DNA of 64,000 nt, taken from NCBI GenBank assembly GCA_018062085.1, contig JAGOSY010000002.1:186001-250000 (forward strand), in the 5' to 3' direction. Shown here piece by piece: positions 15,595 to 25,488 of the stretch. The number at the start of each line of letters is the position of its first letter. Positions within the stretch are counted from its first letter, which is position 1. The DNA is from a bacterium. GTDB lineage: Bacteria; Cyanobacteriota; Vampirovibrionia; Obscuribacterales; Obscuribacteraceae. Under the pieces are notes generated by a model that saw only the letters and a list, made by a program, of their open reading frames with translations, was not told the origin of the DNA and ran no database searches. Made by a program: the position numbers and the translations under genes.

Positions 15595-18492
15595 TTAGGC
15601 TGATTTTCGCAAGAAGTTGCGGAAGAATTGTGTGATGGTTTCAACTGAGCGACGAGCATAATTCATTTCGGATATTTTTGCTCTGGCAGTATCGTTGTTT
15701 ACAACATCTGACATACGTAAGAATGTCAATCCGTGATAGTCTCCCGGCTGTTTCGGTAAATTCAACAACGATTTCATGCGGTCCCAACTGGCGCCATCAT
15801 ATAGATTACCGTTGAGGGCATTCTCTCCTTTTAAGAACAATCCTTGACGACTGGCTTCTTCTCCTACCCACTTAGCTAATGAGTTGGGCATGGTTTTACC
15901 AGTTGGGCCATCAACACCGTCGCGCATTTCTACTGCCGTGAAGAACGGCACTACTCTTGAGCCTGTTCCGGGTGTGCTTGGTTGGAGGGTTGCGAACATT
16001 GAAAGTAACGGTCTGTAGCCACGGCCATCAGCATTTCTATCCCAGTCACCACGACTGGTGCGAATTAAACCGGCATTTAGCTCGGCCATGCGGTCGCCTA
16101 AAATGACGTTGTTGCCCTGCCATTCTCCCACTCGCCAGTGTACGCCCGGAATTTTGGCGCCAAGATCTATACCATAGAAGGGTGAGGTCTTTTGACCAAA
16201 TACATCGAGCGCGGTGCTCATCATTCGATGGCCGTGATCAATAAGTGATTGGTTGTACCAGTCAAAGAAATCGCGACCGTACTGCATATTGAAGTGGTCA
16301 CCGCGTTTGAAGAATCCTTCAGCTTCTGAAGGCGGCTTTATACCTTCAGCTGTTAGATTTGGCATTGACCAGGCTTTGCTTACTCCATCGGCGCTACCAT
16401 ATTTGGCAATGGCATAGTCTCTAAACGAGCTTTGCGCTAAGTCAGAGTAGGCCTGTAGCGCACCTCTTGTCGGATAACCAGCATGTTGGTCGTGCGAATT
16501 ATAGGAGGGGTAACGTAATTCACCGGCCGGCCCAAGGCTAATGTTTACTTCGGCAATTTCTTTTGCTTTGGGGGCGAAGTGAGTTTGAAATTCTTGCATT
16601 ACAGTTTTTTTGTGATCGAGTACTATGTGGTCTGCCCAAAGTGATAGATATTCGGTACTAGAGTGGCCTTGCTCACTTTTGTATTTTAGAGATTCGGCTG
16701 AACCACTTGGAGTTTTTGCCCCAAATTCTGACCAAACCCAGCTGGGTAGTGGCACACTGACGTTGTCTCCGACATTTCCGCCACATTGATGGAACGACAG
16801 AATCGGCACCCACTTTAGGCCAGCTTTGCTAATGTGGTCGCTGACTTTTTCATAATAGGTCCAATCAAATTTGCCCTTGGTTGGTTCAATTAGGCCCCAC
16901 CAGACATCGGTTGAAACTGAGTCTACACCGTGTTTTTTTGCTTCTGCTAGTTGTCGGTCGAATTCTTTCCATTCGGCCTTACTTTGTGGACTATCGAGTT
17001 TGCCAATCTCTCCGATATAAAGTGGTGCCATAACACTGAGGGTGGTGTTGCCGTGGTCTAGTCGAACAGGCTCGATATAACCTTGTTTGCGCCACTGGCT
17101 GACAGGGTTGTCGCCGGTTGATAGAAGTAGTCTATTGTCCCGACCTGTTGTAAGCCAGACTTTGCCTTCTGATTCTGGAAAAGCGTGCCTAGCTCTATCG
17201 TTACCTGATAACTTTTCTGGGTGGGAGCTAACAATTATGTCGGCTTTGACTGCATCTGGGTGCAGTGCCTCGGAGACTCCGAGCTTTTGCACAAAGAGAA
17301 CTTTCTTTGGTCCGATAGTTTGCGATCCATCGGCATTTTTTAAGACTTCACGCACTTTCAGCCAGGCATTTTCGCCACCATTGTTTCGCAGTGATTGCAG
17401 TTGTGGTTTGCCTGCATCTATTATAAATTCGCGTGCCTGTGCGGCACTGCTACTTTGGTTTGTCTTAGGTTCTGGTTTAGTTTCTGGTTTAGCATCTTTG
17501 GCCTCTGCAACTTTATCAGAGACGATCTCAGGGCTAAAGGGAGAAGTAGGTTTGGCCCGATTGAACAAGTCGGCAAATTGCGTGCCTGTAGTGACTGTGA
17601 GGCCGTCTCCAGAAACTATTGTAGTGCTGCCTTTATTATCACTGACACCACGAGTAGTGCTTTCGATTCTCTTGTCGTTGATCTGGATAATTTCGCCGCG
17701 GGTAATCTCGGGCCTTGCTGTTGGTGAGAGCTTATGGCCGATGCCGCCAGCCGCCGCCATGACCGAGCCTTCCAGCAAGCTTTTTTCAATGACCTTGCCT
17801 AGGTCGAATTTCTCGCCAGCATCTTTTTGTCTGACAATCTCAGCCGAGCCTCCGGTGACAAGGCCGAAGGAGCCGCCCATACTGATTGAGCCAGCGGTGG
17901 CATTCTTAGCTAGCGCTCCCTTGAGTAAACCGTTGGCACCTTTGAACAGGCCTTCGCCCATTGTCCAGGTGACAGCATCAAAAACTAAGACTTTTGGGTC
18001 AAGTAGTTCGTGGTTGAGGCGGCTGAGAGTCTTTGAGGGTGCGGTGAAGGTGTCGTGGCTCACGGTGATATCAATGGCCCTTGAGCCAATACCGACAAGA
18101 ACACCTTTGGTTGGGGCCGACTTGAAAGCAGTAGTGACATGGTTAAGCAGACTACGGGTCGCTCCGCCCTTCACTGCTCCGAGGGTAAAATCTTCGGCTT
18201 GCCTCGCTATTGATGATTCAGGACTAGCTGAGGCTAGGCCATAGAGGGCCACTGTGCCAATGGCGCCATACTTGCCTCGGGTGAAGAGAGCGGCAGTTTT
18301 GATTATTTCAGTGCCATAGTGGTCGACATCTTTGCGCAGTTTTTCGTCTGAAATGACCAAGCCGACAGCTTTGTCTACACCTTTTTCGAGGTAACTTTGC
18401 CCTGGCTTTTGCTCCAAAAGATGAGCAGTGTCAGGCGTTTGCCCGTCAGTAGATGGTGTTGGCTTTTCGACGTCGGCGGAAAATTTTGGCAT
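15595..18492 (-). CDS. GH14 beta-amylase with long unknown N-terminal half
   Basis: Residues about 490-940 of 965 form a beta-amylase domain. Landmarks are STDVWWGLIEPTKGKFDW (527-544), VPILSFHQCGGNVGD (562-576), GPAGELRYPSY (654-664) with catalytic acid E658, GVHWRVGEW (783-791), and FFTAVEM (850-856) with the second catalytic E855. Such enzymes cut beta-maltose from alpha-1,4-glucan ends. Residues 1-350 lack a signal peptide and contain alanine/glycine-rich helices around 65-250, then a K/P/E-rich linker; residues 350-480 form another unknown segment. Secreted bacterial beta-amylases are about 550 residues, so this size is unusual. Downstream genes encode a sugar transporter and a lactonase-like protein, upstream a GH15-like protein. 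Confidence 0.88.
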   Translation of the reverse strand: MPKFSADVEKPTPSTDGQTPDTAHLLEQKPGQSYLEKGVDKAVGLVISDEKLRKDVDHYGTEIIKTAALFTRGKYGAIGTVALYGLASASPESSIARQAEDFTLGAVKGGATRSLLNHVTTAFKSAPTKGVLVGIGSRAIDITVSHDTFTAPSKTLSRLNHELLDPKVLVFDAVTWTMGEGLFKGANGLLKGALAKNATAGSISMGGSFGLVTGGSAEIVRQKDAGEKFDLGKVIEKSLLEGSVMAAAGGIGHKLSPTARPEITRGEIIQINDKRIESTTRGVSDNKGSTTIVSGDGLTVTTGTQFADLFNRAKPTSPFSPEIVSDKVAEAKDAKPETKPEPKTNQSSSAAQAREFIIDAGKPQLQSLRNNGGENAWLKVREVLKNADGSQTIGPKKVLFVQKLGVSEALHPDAVKADIIVSSHPEKLSGNDRARHAFPESEGKVWLTTGRDNRLLLSTGDNPVSQWRKQGYIEPVRLDHGNTTLSVMAPLYIGEIGKLDSPQSKAEWKEFDRQLAEAKKHGVDSVSTDVWWGLIEPTKGKFDWTYYEKVSDHISKAGLKWVPILSFHQCGGNVGDNVSVPLPSWVWSEFGAKTPSGSAESLKYKSEQGHSSTEYLSLWADHIVLDHKKTVMQEFQTHFAPKAKEIAEVNISLGPAGELRYPSYNSHDQHAGYPTRGALQAYSDLAQSSFRDYAIAKYGSADGVSKAWSMPNLTAEGIKPPSEAEGFFKRGDHFNMQYGRDFFDWYNQSLIDHGHRMMSTALDVFGQKTSPFYGIDLGAKIPGVHWRVGEWQGNNVILGDRMAELNAGLIRTSRGDWDRNADGRGYRPLLSMFATLQPSTPGTGSRVVPFFTAVEMRDGVDGPTGKTMPNSLAKWVGEEASRQGLFLKGENALNGNLYDGASWDRMKSLLNLPKQPGDYHGLTFLRMSDVVNNDTARAKISEMNYARRSVETITQFFRNFLRKSA

Positions 18493-18578
18493 GCAACCCG
18501 CACTTACTTGACAAGCTAATAGTACTTAATATGTCTTGTCAAGGCAATGGTAGAACTACCACATGCAAAAGACCATTG

Positions 18579-20627
18579 CTATTGATTCTGTTCGAGTTTT
18601 TGCAGGTTTTTGAGATAAATAGTCGAAGCGCTGTGCAATGAGGCCTGGCCCCACGCTAACGGTGTATTTGCTCCGGCCACTGCTGTTTGTCCCGAAGGCA
18701 ACTTCGCTGCCCCATTTAAGTTGAGCGGCGACACCATTTCATAGGCTTCGGGAATGGCATAGCCGGGACAGGGCATGCCATTGGCTTTATAATGCTGAAT
18801 TTTAGAAGAGTCATTTTTAGGGACATTTGTAGAGTCATTGCCAGGAGTAATACGAGCGTAAGAGCGGTTGATGTAGCGTGTCGCTTGGGCGTGACCTTGG
18901 GCTATCAAACCGGCCACTTCCTGCTCGTTTAGGTTGCCCTGGGCTGAGCCTTTCATATTTAGCAATTTCGCTACCTGGCGGCTGTAGCCTTCTGCTAAAA
19001 CAGAAACAAAGCACCACTGGGCTTCACTGCCCGGCCTCGCTTGTTTTACTCTGGCAAGATAATCGTCGTTTGTGCTGCAATCACTTGAGCCATAGTCTTT
19101 TAGGTGTGATGAATGACCCGATATAGCCGCTCTTAATTCTGGTAGAAGCCAGTAGTTATCTGCTAAGTAGCTATCGAACACTTGCTCAGAGTGACCACTG
19201 GCCAAGGGTAAGTTAAAGGGAGCGTAACGGACAATACCGTGGTCGCGCACTAGCAATTGCTCAATTGCGCTTAAAAGTCGATACTGCAGGCGCACATCTT
19301 CGATGGGATGGTCGTGCATTTTAATGCTAGAGGTAGTAATGAAAGCTAAAGAGCAATCACTAGGCCGATGCGGGTTTTCAATTGGCAGAGGCGAGCCGAA
19401 AAGCCGCTCTAAAATTTTGCTTCTCGCCGCTTTGATCAGCTCTGCTAGGGTGTTTCTTTGGCTTTGAGAATAGAGCCACTGGCCGTATTTATTTTGGCTG
19501 ATATTACTTAAAATGGCATCAGTCTTTCCACTTGTTAGGGCCAACAATGTCTGTAGGCTCTCAAAGCCGCTGCGGATGGCTTCTGTATCCCAAGTGAGGC
19601 CGAGAGGGAAGGGTATCTCTTCCCAGGGGCCAGCCGAAGGGGCGTTGAAGTCAAATTCTCCAGTTTCGTTGGTGTTTATTGCTTTTAAATATGATGCCAC
19701 CATGACTATAGTTGTGGCAATCAGTTCGGCGTTATCGGCAATCTCTTTTTCGCTAAAGCCACAGTCTTCACCGTTGGCTGCGGCTATCACTGTGTCGCAA
19801 ATGGCTTTAAGAGCTAAACCGTGTGACTCAAGACGTTTGTTGTTAAACCAGCTGGCATCGCGCTTTAATGTCTCTGGGAGAAAAATGTGTGCTACTCCAT
19901 CAAGCAGGCCTCCAGAGCGATAGAACTCAGGATTGGCGATAGATTTTTTTATGGCTTCTACTTCTTCGCTCTGACCATAAAATCGACATAGTGTCAGTAT
20001 TGCTTGGCGCCATGCCCGTGGTTTAAGTGCACGCTCCATGTCACCGCAGCGCACTGTATCAGTCACCCACTGGCGACCGCTCATGTCCCAGTTTTCTTCT
20101 GCTTCTGCTGTTCGTACAAGGCCGTTTTGATCGTTAACTGAGAGGGCAAAGACCTGCCTGTCTTGACAAAAGTCGAAAAGAGCAGCAAAGCTTTCTGCTG
20201 TATAGCTACCTTTCAAATAACTTGCTACTGCAAGGTTGTGAACCGGCAGTTTGTGCGAGTCTTCGGCTAGAAAAGCGGGCTCGTGGCTGGAGGCGCAAAG
20301 CATTGCCCTCAGACTAGTTTTAAATTTTTGCAGAATTTTTGGCAGCGCCTCACTATTCTCGGCTGAGGCTGCCTCTTGCCAATTGAGTAAACTTTCAACT
20401 TCTAGCAAATCGACTATTTGGCCGTTTATGGCAATCGGTAAAGTTTCTCTAGTTAAACTCTTGCCAAGGTCTGATAGCCAATTTTGGTCGCTCAGAGACA
20501 GTGGCCTCCGCCCGCTTGCCACCTCTTCAAGCTGGCTCAAGGCCTCAGTGATCTGCTTGTAAGTTTGGCTAGGACTGGTCTGCTTCACTTTGGCGCTAAT
20601 CTCCATCTTGAATTGTGGCAGTTCCAA
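18579..20627 (-). CDS. GH15-like (alpha/alpha)6 protein, phosphorylase-kinase/glucoamylase type
   Basis: TTG 20627 has AAAGG nine bases upstream; ATG 20606 lacks an SD. The 682-residue protein shows GH15-type signatures: ENWDMSGRQWVTDTVRCGDMERAL (about 178-201, like the W-x-R-D-T segment), GPWEEIPFPLGLTWDTEAIRSGFESL (about 333-358, where GH15 has D-x-W-E-E and a helical segment), and NTPLAWGQASL (about 654-664, like the PLxW-A motif). GH15 enzymes release glucose from glucans, while phosphorylase-kinase-like relatives are regulatory. E336-E337 are candidate catalytic acids. No signal peptide. It lies 86 bp upstream of the beta-amylase gene on the same strand. Confidence 0.72.
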   Translation of the reverse strand: MELPQFKMEISAKVKQTSPSQTYKQITEALSQLEEVASGRRPLSLSDQNWLSDLGKSLTRETLPIAINGQIVDLLEVESLLNWQEAASAENSEALPKILQKFKTSLRAMLCASSHEPAFLAEDSHKLPVHNLAVASYLKGSYTAESFAALFDFCQDRQVFALSVNDQNGLVRTAEAEENWDMSGRQWVTDTVRCGDMERALKPRAWRQAILTLCRFYGQSEEVEAIKKSIANPEFYRSGGLLDGVAHIFLPETLKRDASWFNNKRLESHGLALKAICDTVIAAANGEDCGFSEKEIADNAELIATTIVMVASYLKAINTNETGEFDFNAPSAGPWEEIPFPLGLTWDTEAIRSGFESLQTLLALTSGKTDAILSNISQNKYGQWLYSQSQRNTLAELIKAARSKILERLFGSPLPIENPHRPSDCSLAFITTSSIKMHDHPIEDVRLQYRLLSAIEQLLVRDHGIVRYAPFNLPLASGHSEQVFDSYLADNYWLLPELRAAISGHSSHLKDYGSSDCSTNDDYLARVKQARPGSEAQWCFVSVLAEGYSRQVAKLLNMKGSAQGNLNEQEVAGLIAQGHAQATRYINRSYARITPGNDSTNVPKNDSSKIQHYKANGMPCPGYAIPEAYEMVSPLNLNGAAKLPSGQTAVAGANTPLAWGQASLHSASTIYLKNLQKLEQNQ

Positions 20628-20734
20628 TTGAGCTGCCTTTCACCGTCAGGCCTAATGCTAACGCAAAAGCGCCTTGTACTAACTGAGCTGATTGCATTAA
20701 TATTGTCCGTCGTTACCTTAGACTTAAGCGTGCC

Positions 20735-21793
20735 ATGCCTTCTGACCCAGAGATAGAGAAAGAACCCCAGAATTATTCGGCCTCTAGTCGTGGTCGTGTG
20801 TCTTCTGTCGGTATGCCAGCCCTGGCCCCTCCTACAGCTACGTCTAAGGGGCCGATCTATAAGGCCTTCGCTTTTTGGATTTACCCCTTTACCCGCTTTC
20901 ATAGAATTCCTGTATTCAAGCGGGTATGGCTTTATTTGGCCTTTATGGCGGTATATTCTTTTGCCGTTGATGTGGTTGTCACTCAGAAATTTTCCAATCA
21001 CCTTTTCAAAGAGGCTGGAGCGGCTGGCTATACAAGCGTCATTCTGGGCTTGCTTTTGGTTTTTCGTACTAACACTGCTTACGAGCGTTGGTGGGAAGGG
21101 CGCAAGCTCTGGGGCCAGCTTGTCAATGACTCGCGCAATCTCTGCCTTAAGGTGCGCACCTATGTGCCCACAGGCCCTGGTGACAAGGCCGAACTGGGAG
21201 AATTAATAGTTTCTTTTGCCTATGCTCTTAAGCATCATTTGCGTGATTCTCAAGCCAGTCGCAGTTTGCCTGGATTAGGAGATATCCCTGAAGGGGTTAA
21301 GATCAATGCCCCGGTTCATCTAGCCGGGAAGATGTACGAAAAAGTTTTAGAGTGGAAAAGAGAGGATTTGTTTGACGGCTTTATCATGATTCAGCTCGAT
21401 ACTCATTTGCGCTCGTTTATGGATATCTGTGGCGCCTGCGAGCGTATTAAAAACAGCCCACTTGCTCTGTCTTATCGCGCCTTTATGCGTCAAGGTATCG
21501 CTCTTAATCTGTTGGCCCTGCCCTGGTACATCGAGCCTGAGTTTAATTACTGGTTGAGCTTACCCTTGATTTTGATTGGTTCGTACTTTCTCATTGGTCT
21601 TGAGTTAATCGCTGAAGACATCGAAGAGCCTTTTGGTAAGGATGGCGATGACTTGCCGCTTGATACCATATGTGCCACCATTGAAAGCACAGTAAACGAT
21701 ATTCTGCAGCTTAATCGTTCCCAGAAATTTACAACTTCATTCCGCAAACCTCGAATCGACCCTCTCAAAGAAACAAAGGGAAATCCTATTTGA
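20735..21793 (+). CDS. Bestrophin-family (RFP-TM) channel
   Basis: The 352-residue protein has a hydrophilic 40-residue N-terminus, then membrane segments at about 65-85 and 95-112, and a second pair at about 240-285. The phrase LLLVFRTNTAYERWWEGRKLWGQLVNDSRNL (about 109-140) is the strongest bestrophin/YneE-family signature. The family forms pentameric anion or cation channels; cyanobacterial relatives are linked to bicarbonate or chloride movement. The ATG used has no clear SD. It is divergently transcribed from the GH15-like gene. Ion specificity cannot be read from the sequence. Confidence 0.88.
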   Translation: MPSDPEIEKEPQNYSASSRGRVSSVGMPALAPPTATSKGPIYKAFAFWIYPFTRFHRIPVFKRVWLYLAFMAVYSFAVDVVVTQKFSNHLFKEAGAAGYTSVILGLLLVFRTNTAYERWWEGRKLWGQLVNDSRNLCLKVRTYVPTGPGDKAELGELIVSFAYALKHHLRDSQASRSLPGLGDIPEGVKINAPVHLAGKMYEKVLEWKREDLFDGFIMIQLDTHLRSFMDICGACERIKNSPLALSYRAFMRQGIALNLLALPWYIEPEFNYWLSLPLILIGSYFLIGLELIAEDIEEPFGKDGDDLPLDTICATIESTVNDILQLNRSQKFTTSFRKPRIDPLKETKGNPI

Positions 21794-21828
21794 GTTTTTA
21801 GTTGCGGCCAGTCATTTTAAATTAGGTA

Positions 21829-23889
21829 TCAGCGGTGGTGCATCTTTAAAATCAGATCAGCATACTGCTGTCTGGTTTGTGCCAGCCTTGGATCTGATGC
21901 TAACAGTGTTCTTTGCTGTATAGCTAAAGCCTGCTCGTAGTAAAGTTTCGCTTCTGCTAAGCGGCCAGTGGATGCACAGAGTGCCCCTAGACAGTTATAG
22001 CTATCGGCAATGAACGGGCTATTGCCATCGAGCTTGTTTTTGCGAATGGCGAGAGCACGCTTGTATAGTGGCTCAGCGGCTTTGAAATTAGCTGCTAGTT
22101 GGTAAGCCTGGCCTAGGTCGTTTAAGGCGCTGGCTGTACTCTGACTATCAGGACCGCGTTCTTTTTCGGTTAGTTCTAGGGCGCTTTTCAGTTCTTTGAT
22201 GGCATCTTGAAACTTGCCTTGACGCATGTATAAATAACCGAGACCCGTAAGCGAATCGGCCATAGCATAATTGTTGCTGCCGCCCATTTTTGTGCGCAAC
22301 TCCAGAGAGTGTCTGAGATCTTTCTCTGCATCTTTGTATTGGCCTAACGCCGTTTCAGCTCTGCCAATGAAAGCCTCACACTCGGCTACGCGCATGGGGT
22401 CATTGCCGTTGGCAATGTATAAAGTGCGCGCTGTCTCTAGATTTGATTGCGATTCATCATACTCACCTTGAGCGTATTGAATCATGCCAAGCAAATAGCG
22501 ATTGCCGGCGTTTTTGGGCGAATTTGTTTTTTCTGCCAGCTTAATAGCCGCTCGGATCTTTTGCTTCGCTAAAGCGTAAGCACCTTTGTTGTAATCTGCT
22601 TGAGCGTCTAGTTGCAGCTTCTCAATTTCACTATCGCTCTTGCTTCCTCCAAAACCTTGATTGAGAGCAAATGATATGGATATTAAGGCCACTGCCCCAA
22701 CAGCAATGAGCGCAGCTTTTTTATTGGCCGCTATAATTGCTAGAACGTTATTAGTTGTACTTGGCTGTTCGGCTTTGGCTTGAGGTGCAGCGCTTTCTTC
22801 TTGCTTAGAGTCACTTTTCTCACTGACTTCAGGTATTTCAACTTTTTCAATAACTGGTATATCTAGACGAGGAATATCTGTGCGTGTCAGCGAATCACCA
22901 GGAATTCCTTGGTAGACATGATCGAGAGCCTCTCTCAGCTCGCCCATCGATTGATAACGGTCGTCTGGTTGTTTAGCCATAGCCTTGAAAATTATGGCTT
23001 CAAGGTCGGCGGGAATATTGAGCTCAGGACAGACAATACTAAAAGCTTCAGGAGTCTCGTTGACGTGTTTGTAGAGATACTCTATTAAGTCATGGCCTGT
23101 AATTGGCTGCTTGCCTGAAATTGTGCGATACATAACACAACCGAGCGAATAAATGTCGCAGCGCGCATCTACAGGAAGGGCGCGACACTGCTCTGGGCTC
23201 ATATAGGGTGGGCTGCCGAATACTTCACCGGTTCTCGTTAAGTTATCGGTCTCACCTTCTGTCGGGGTGAGTAGTTTAGCGATACCAAAATCGACAATTT
23301 TGACAAAGTCGGGGTCGTTATCAAGCTGCACTAGCATGATATTGCTTGGCTTGAGGTCGCGGTGCACTACACCGTTTTCATGGGCGTGGGCAAGGCCTAG
23401 GCTTACTTGCTTGAATATATGAACACTGCGCTTCAGTTCTAGGTTGGCACCACCAGCTATTTGTTCAGCCAAGCTGGTGCCAACCAAGAAAGCCATGACA
23501 AGATAGGGCACGCCGCCATCGGTGACGCCAAAATCATAGACAGTAAGAATATTGGGGTGGTTGAGAGCGCTAGCCAGTTCGGCTTCTTTTTGAAAACGCT
23601 TAAGAGCTGCAGCCCCAGAAACTAAATTGGGGTGCATCATCTTTACAGCCACAATCCGCTTGAGAAGGCGGTGTTTGGCTTTGTAAACCTGACCCATGGC
23701 GCCATCGCCAATTAATTCCAAAATTTCGTAGCGGTCGCCAAGTACAGTGCCGACCAAATCAGTTTCTTTCAAGGGAGTGAGAGTCGTGCCATCGGCTGGG
23801 CAGGTCGTCAGCTCACCTACATATTCTTTGCTGCAAGCGACACAGATCTTTTTCTGGTTTCCAGCATTTCCTGAGCCCGTATCTGGCAT
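21829..23889 (-). CDS. Membrane Ser/Thr protein kinase with zinc-ribbon-like N-terminus and C-terminal TPRs
   Basis: The 686-residue protein begins with a short CxxC...CPADG zinc-ribbon-like segment (C16, C19, C30). A PknB-type kinase domain follows (about 52-320): GDGAMGQVY glycine loop, AVKMM lysine, HRDLKPSNIML catalytic loop, DFGIAKL, SPPYMSPEQC. After an acidic Ser/Glu linker there is one membrane helix (about 385-405). The outer part (about 420-680) carries TPR units of the kinesin-light-chain type (LNDLGQAYQLAANFKAAEPLYKRALAIR). It is probably a signalling kinase whose TPR side senses proteins outside the membrane. Substrate unknown. Confidence 0.93.
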   Translation of the reverse strand: MPDTGSGNAGNQKKICVACSKEYVGELTTCPADGTTLTPLKETDLVGTVLGDRYEILELIGDGAMGQVYKAKHRLLKRIVAVKMMHPNLVSGAAALKRFQKEAELASALNHPNILTVYDFGVTDGGVPYLVMAFLVGTSLAEQIAGGANLELKRSVHIFKQVSLGLAHAHENGVVHRDLKPSNIMLVQLDNDPDFVKIVDFGIAKLLTPTEGETDNLTRTGEVFGSPPYMSPEQCRALPVDARCDIYSLGCVMYRTISGKQPITGHDLIEYLYKHVNETPEAFSIVCPELNIPADLEAIIFKAMAKQPDDRYQSMGELREALDHVYQGIPGDSLTRTDIPRLDIPVIEKVEIPEVSEKSDSKQEESAAPQAKAEQPSTTNNVLAIIAANKKAALIAVGAVALISISFALNQGFGGSKSDSEIEKLQLDAQADYNKGAYALAKQKIRAAIKLAEKTNSPKNAGNRYLLGMIQYAQGEYDESQSNLETARTLYIANGNDPMRVAECEAFIGRAETALGQYKDAEKDLRHSLELRTKMGGSNNYAMADSLTGLGYLYMRQGKFQDAIKELKSALELTEKERGPDSQSTASALNDLGQAYQLAANFKAAEPLYKRALAIRKNKLDGNSPFIADSYNCLGALCASTGRLAEAKLYYEQALAIQQRTLLASDPRLAQTRQQYADLILKMHHR

Positions 23890-24056
23890 CTAACTCTAAA
23901 CTCTTCTATTTTAATATTCCGTGGTTTTATCGATTATAGACCCTTCTTGGGGGCGAAGGTCAAAATCTACGTTAGCGTAAGCTTGAGGTTAATCTACTTG
24001 GAGGGAATAACTATTTTGAGCACTTGTTTCATGGTTCAGCACTGGGAGAATATGAC

Positions 24057-25481
24057 TTGGAAACCAACAGCAGTCAGTCAGAGAAGAAGCAGATAGACAC
24101 AGCCAGGCTGCATGACAACACGGTTTCGCCCCGCGATGATAGGCGCGATCGCGGCAAAATCTTGCACGAGGCTGTGCCCCATGAACTGCTGGCTCGCTTT
24201 AAGCCCGAAAGCAACCGCCCCGACCCAATTGAGTTGATTGAGCGGTCAAATGTCGGCCGCCGACCTGAGCTAATACCTATTCGTTATGGCCGTATGCTAG
24301 TTTCGCCCTTTACTTTTTATAGAGGAACAGCTGCTCTTTTTGCTTCTGACATTGGTGAGTCTTTTGTTACTAAAGTCAAAGTGCAAACATGCGGTGACGC
24401 CCACCTTCTAAACTTTGGTGCTTTTGCTACACCAGAGCGCAACATTGTTTTTGATTTAAACGATTTTGATGAAACTCTTCCTGCCCCCTGGGAGTGGGAT
24501 GTGAAGCGTCTCGCTGCTAGTTTTGTCCTGGCTGGTCGCAACAATGATGTTAAGCCCAGGCATTGTCAGCAGGCCGCTGAAGCCGTTGCCCGGGGCTATC
24601 GCTTGAAGATGCTTGAATATTCGAAGATGAGTATTCTTGATATCTGGTATGACCGCTTTGATTGGAGCGCTGTTGCTCAGAATACTTCTGATCCGCGTTT
24701 GCAAAAGCGCATTAAAGATAAGACAGAGAAGGCCATAAAACGCACCATTCAATCTTATTATTTCCCAAAAATGACAGAAGAGCATGACGGTGATTATCGC
24801 ATCAAAGATACACCACCAGCAGTTTATCACCTCAAAGGTAGTGAAGCTGATAGTTTCCGTGAGCAGACTCTTAAGGCATTTGAGCTTTATAAGCAGTCAT
24901 TACAAGATGATAGGCAGCGTTTGTTCGACCGCTATAAAATGGTTGATGTGGCCATTAAAGTTGTAGGCATCGGTAGCGTTGGCACTACTTGTGCTGTTGC
25001 ATTGATGTTGGCACCAGATGCAGAACCACTGATGTTGCAGCTGAAAGAAGCGCGTGCCTCTGTTTTGGAGGCTTATGCCGGACATAGTGAATTTAAGAAT
25101 CATGGACAAAGAGTTGTTGCTGGCCAGCGCATTATTCAGTCAGCCAGCGATATTTTCTTGGGTTGGACCGAATTTGATGATGGTAAGCACTACTATGTGC
25201 GTCAACTGCGTGACACGAAAGTTAAGTTAGAGCCTGATTTGTGGGATGGTCCGCGCTTAGTTGAAAGCGCTGAAGTCATGGGTGCTGTTCTTGCTCGCTC
25301 TCATGCTCGCTCGGGTGATGCTGCTGTTCTCAGTGGTTATCTTGGTGAAGAGACTACTTTTGAAGAAGCAATAGGTCTGTTTTCTATTGCCTACGCTGAT
25401 CAAGCTGAGAAAGACTATGAACTATTCTCTGATGCGGTGCGAAAGGGCCAGATTAGTGCTGCGGAAAATTGTGGCTACTAA
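24057..25481 (+). CDS. DUF2252 family protein
   Basis: The family match rests on IPIRYGRMLVSPFTFYRGTAALFASD, VQTCGDAHLLNFGAFATPERNIVFDLNDFDET and WEWDVKRLAASF, all typical of DUF2252. Biochemical role is not established; the GDAHLLNFG and FDLNDFDET blocks recall catalytic and metal loops of aminoglycoside-phosphotransferase-like kinases. There is no ATG near the 5' end. I choose TTG 24057, with GGGAGAA six bases upstream; TTG 24024 in the same frame adds 11 residues but lacks an SD. A separate short frame with a better SD overlaps this start. Product about 474 residues, cytosolic. Confidence 0.85.
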   Translation: METNSSQSEKKQIDTARLHDNTVSPRDDRRDRGKILHEAVPHELLARFKPESNRPDPIELIERSNVGRRPELIPIRYGRMLVSPFTFYRGTAALFASDIGESFVTKVKVQTCGDAHLLNFGAFATPERNIVFDLNDFDETLPAPWEWDVKRLAASFVLAGRNNDVKPRHCQQAAEAVARGYRLKMLEYSKMSILDIWYDRFDWSAVAQNTSDPRLQKRIKDKTEKAIKRTIQSYYFPKMTEEHDGDYRIKDTPPAVYHLKGSEADSFREQTLKAFELYKQSLQDDRQRLFDRYKMVDVAIKVVGIGSVGTTCAVALMLAPDAEPLMLQLKEARASVLEAYAGHSEFKNHGQRVVAGQRIIQSASDIFLGWTEFDDGKHYYVRQLRDTKVKLEPDLWDGPRLVESAEVMGAVLARSHARSGDAAVLSGYLGEETTFEEAIGLFSIAYADQAEKDYELFSDAVRKGQISAAENCGY

Positions 25482-25488
25482 TATCTAG

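Noticed and set aside
17087-18244. Plus-strand open frame of 385 codons opposite the beta-amylase gene
   Set aside because: No SD, composition unlike real proteins here, and it opposes the well-supported N-terminal half of the beta-amylase frame.
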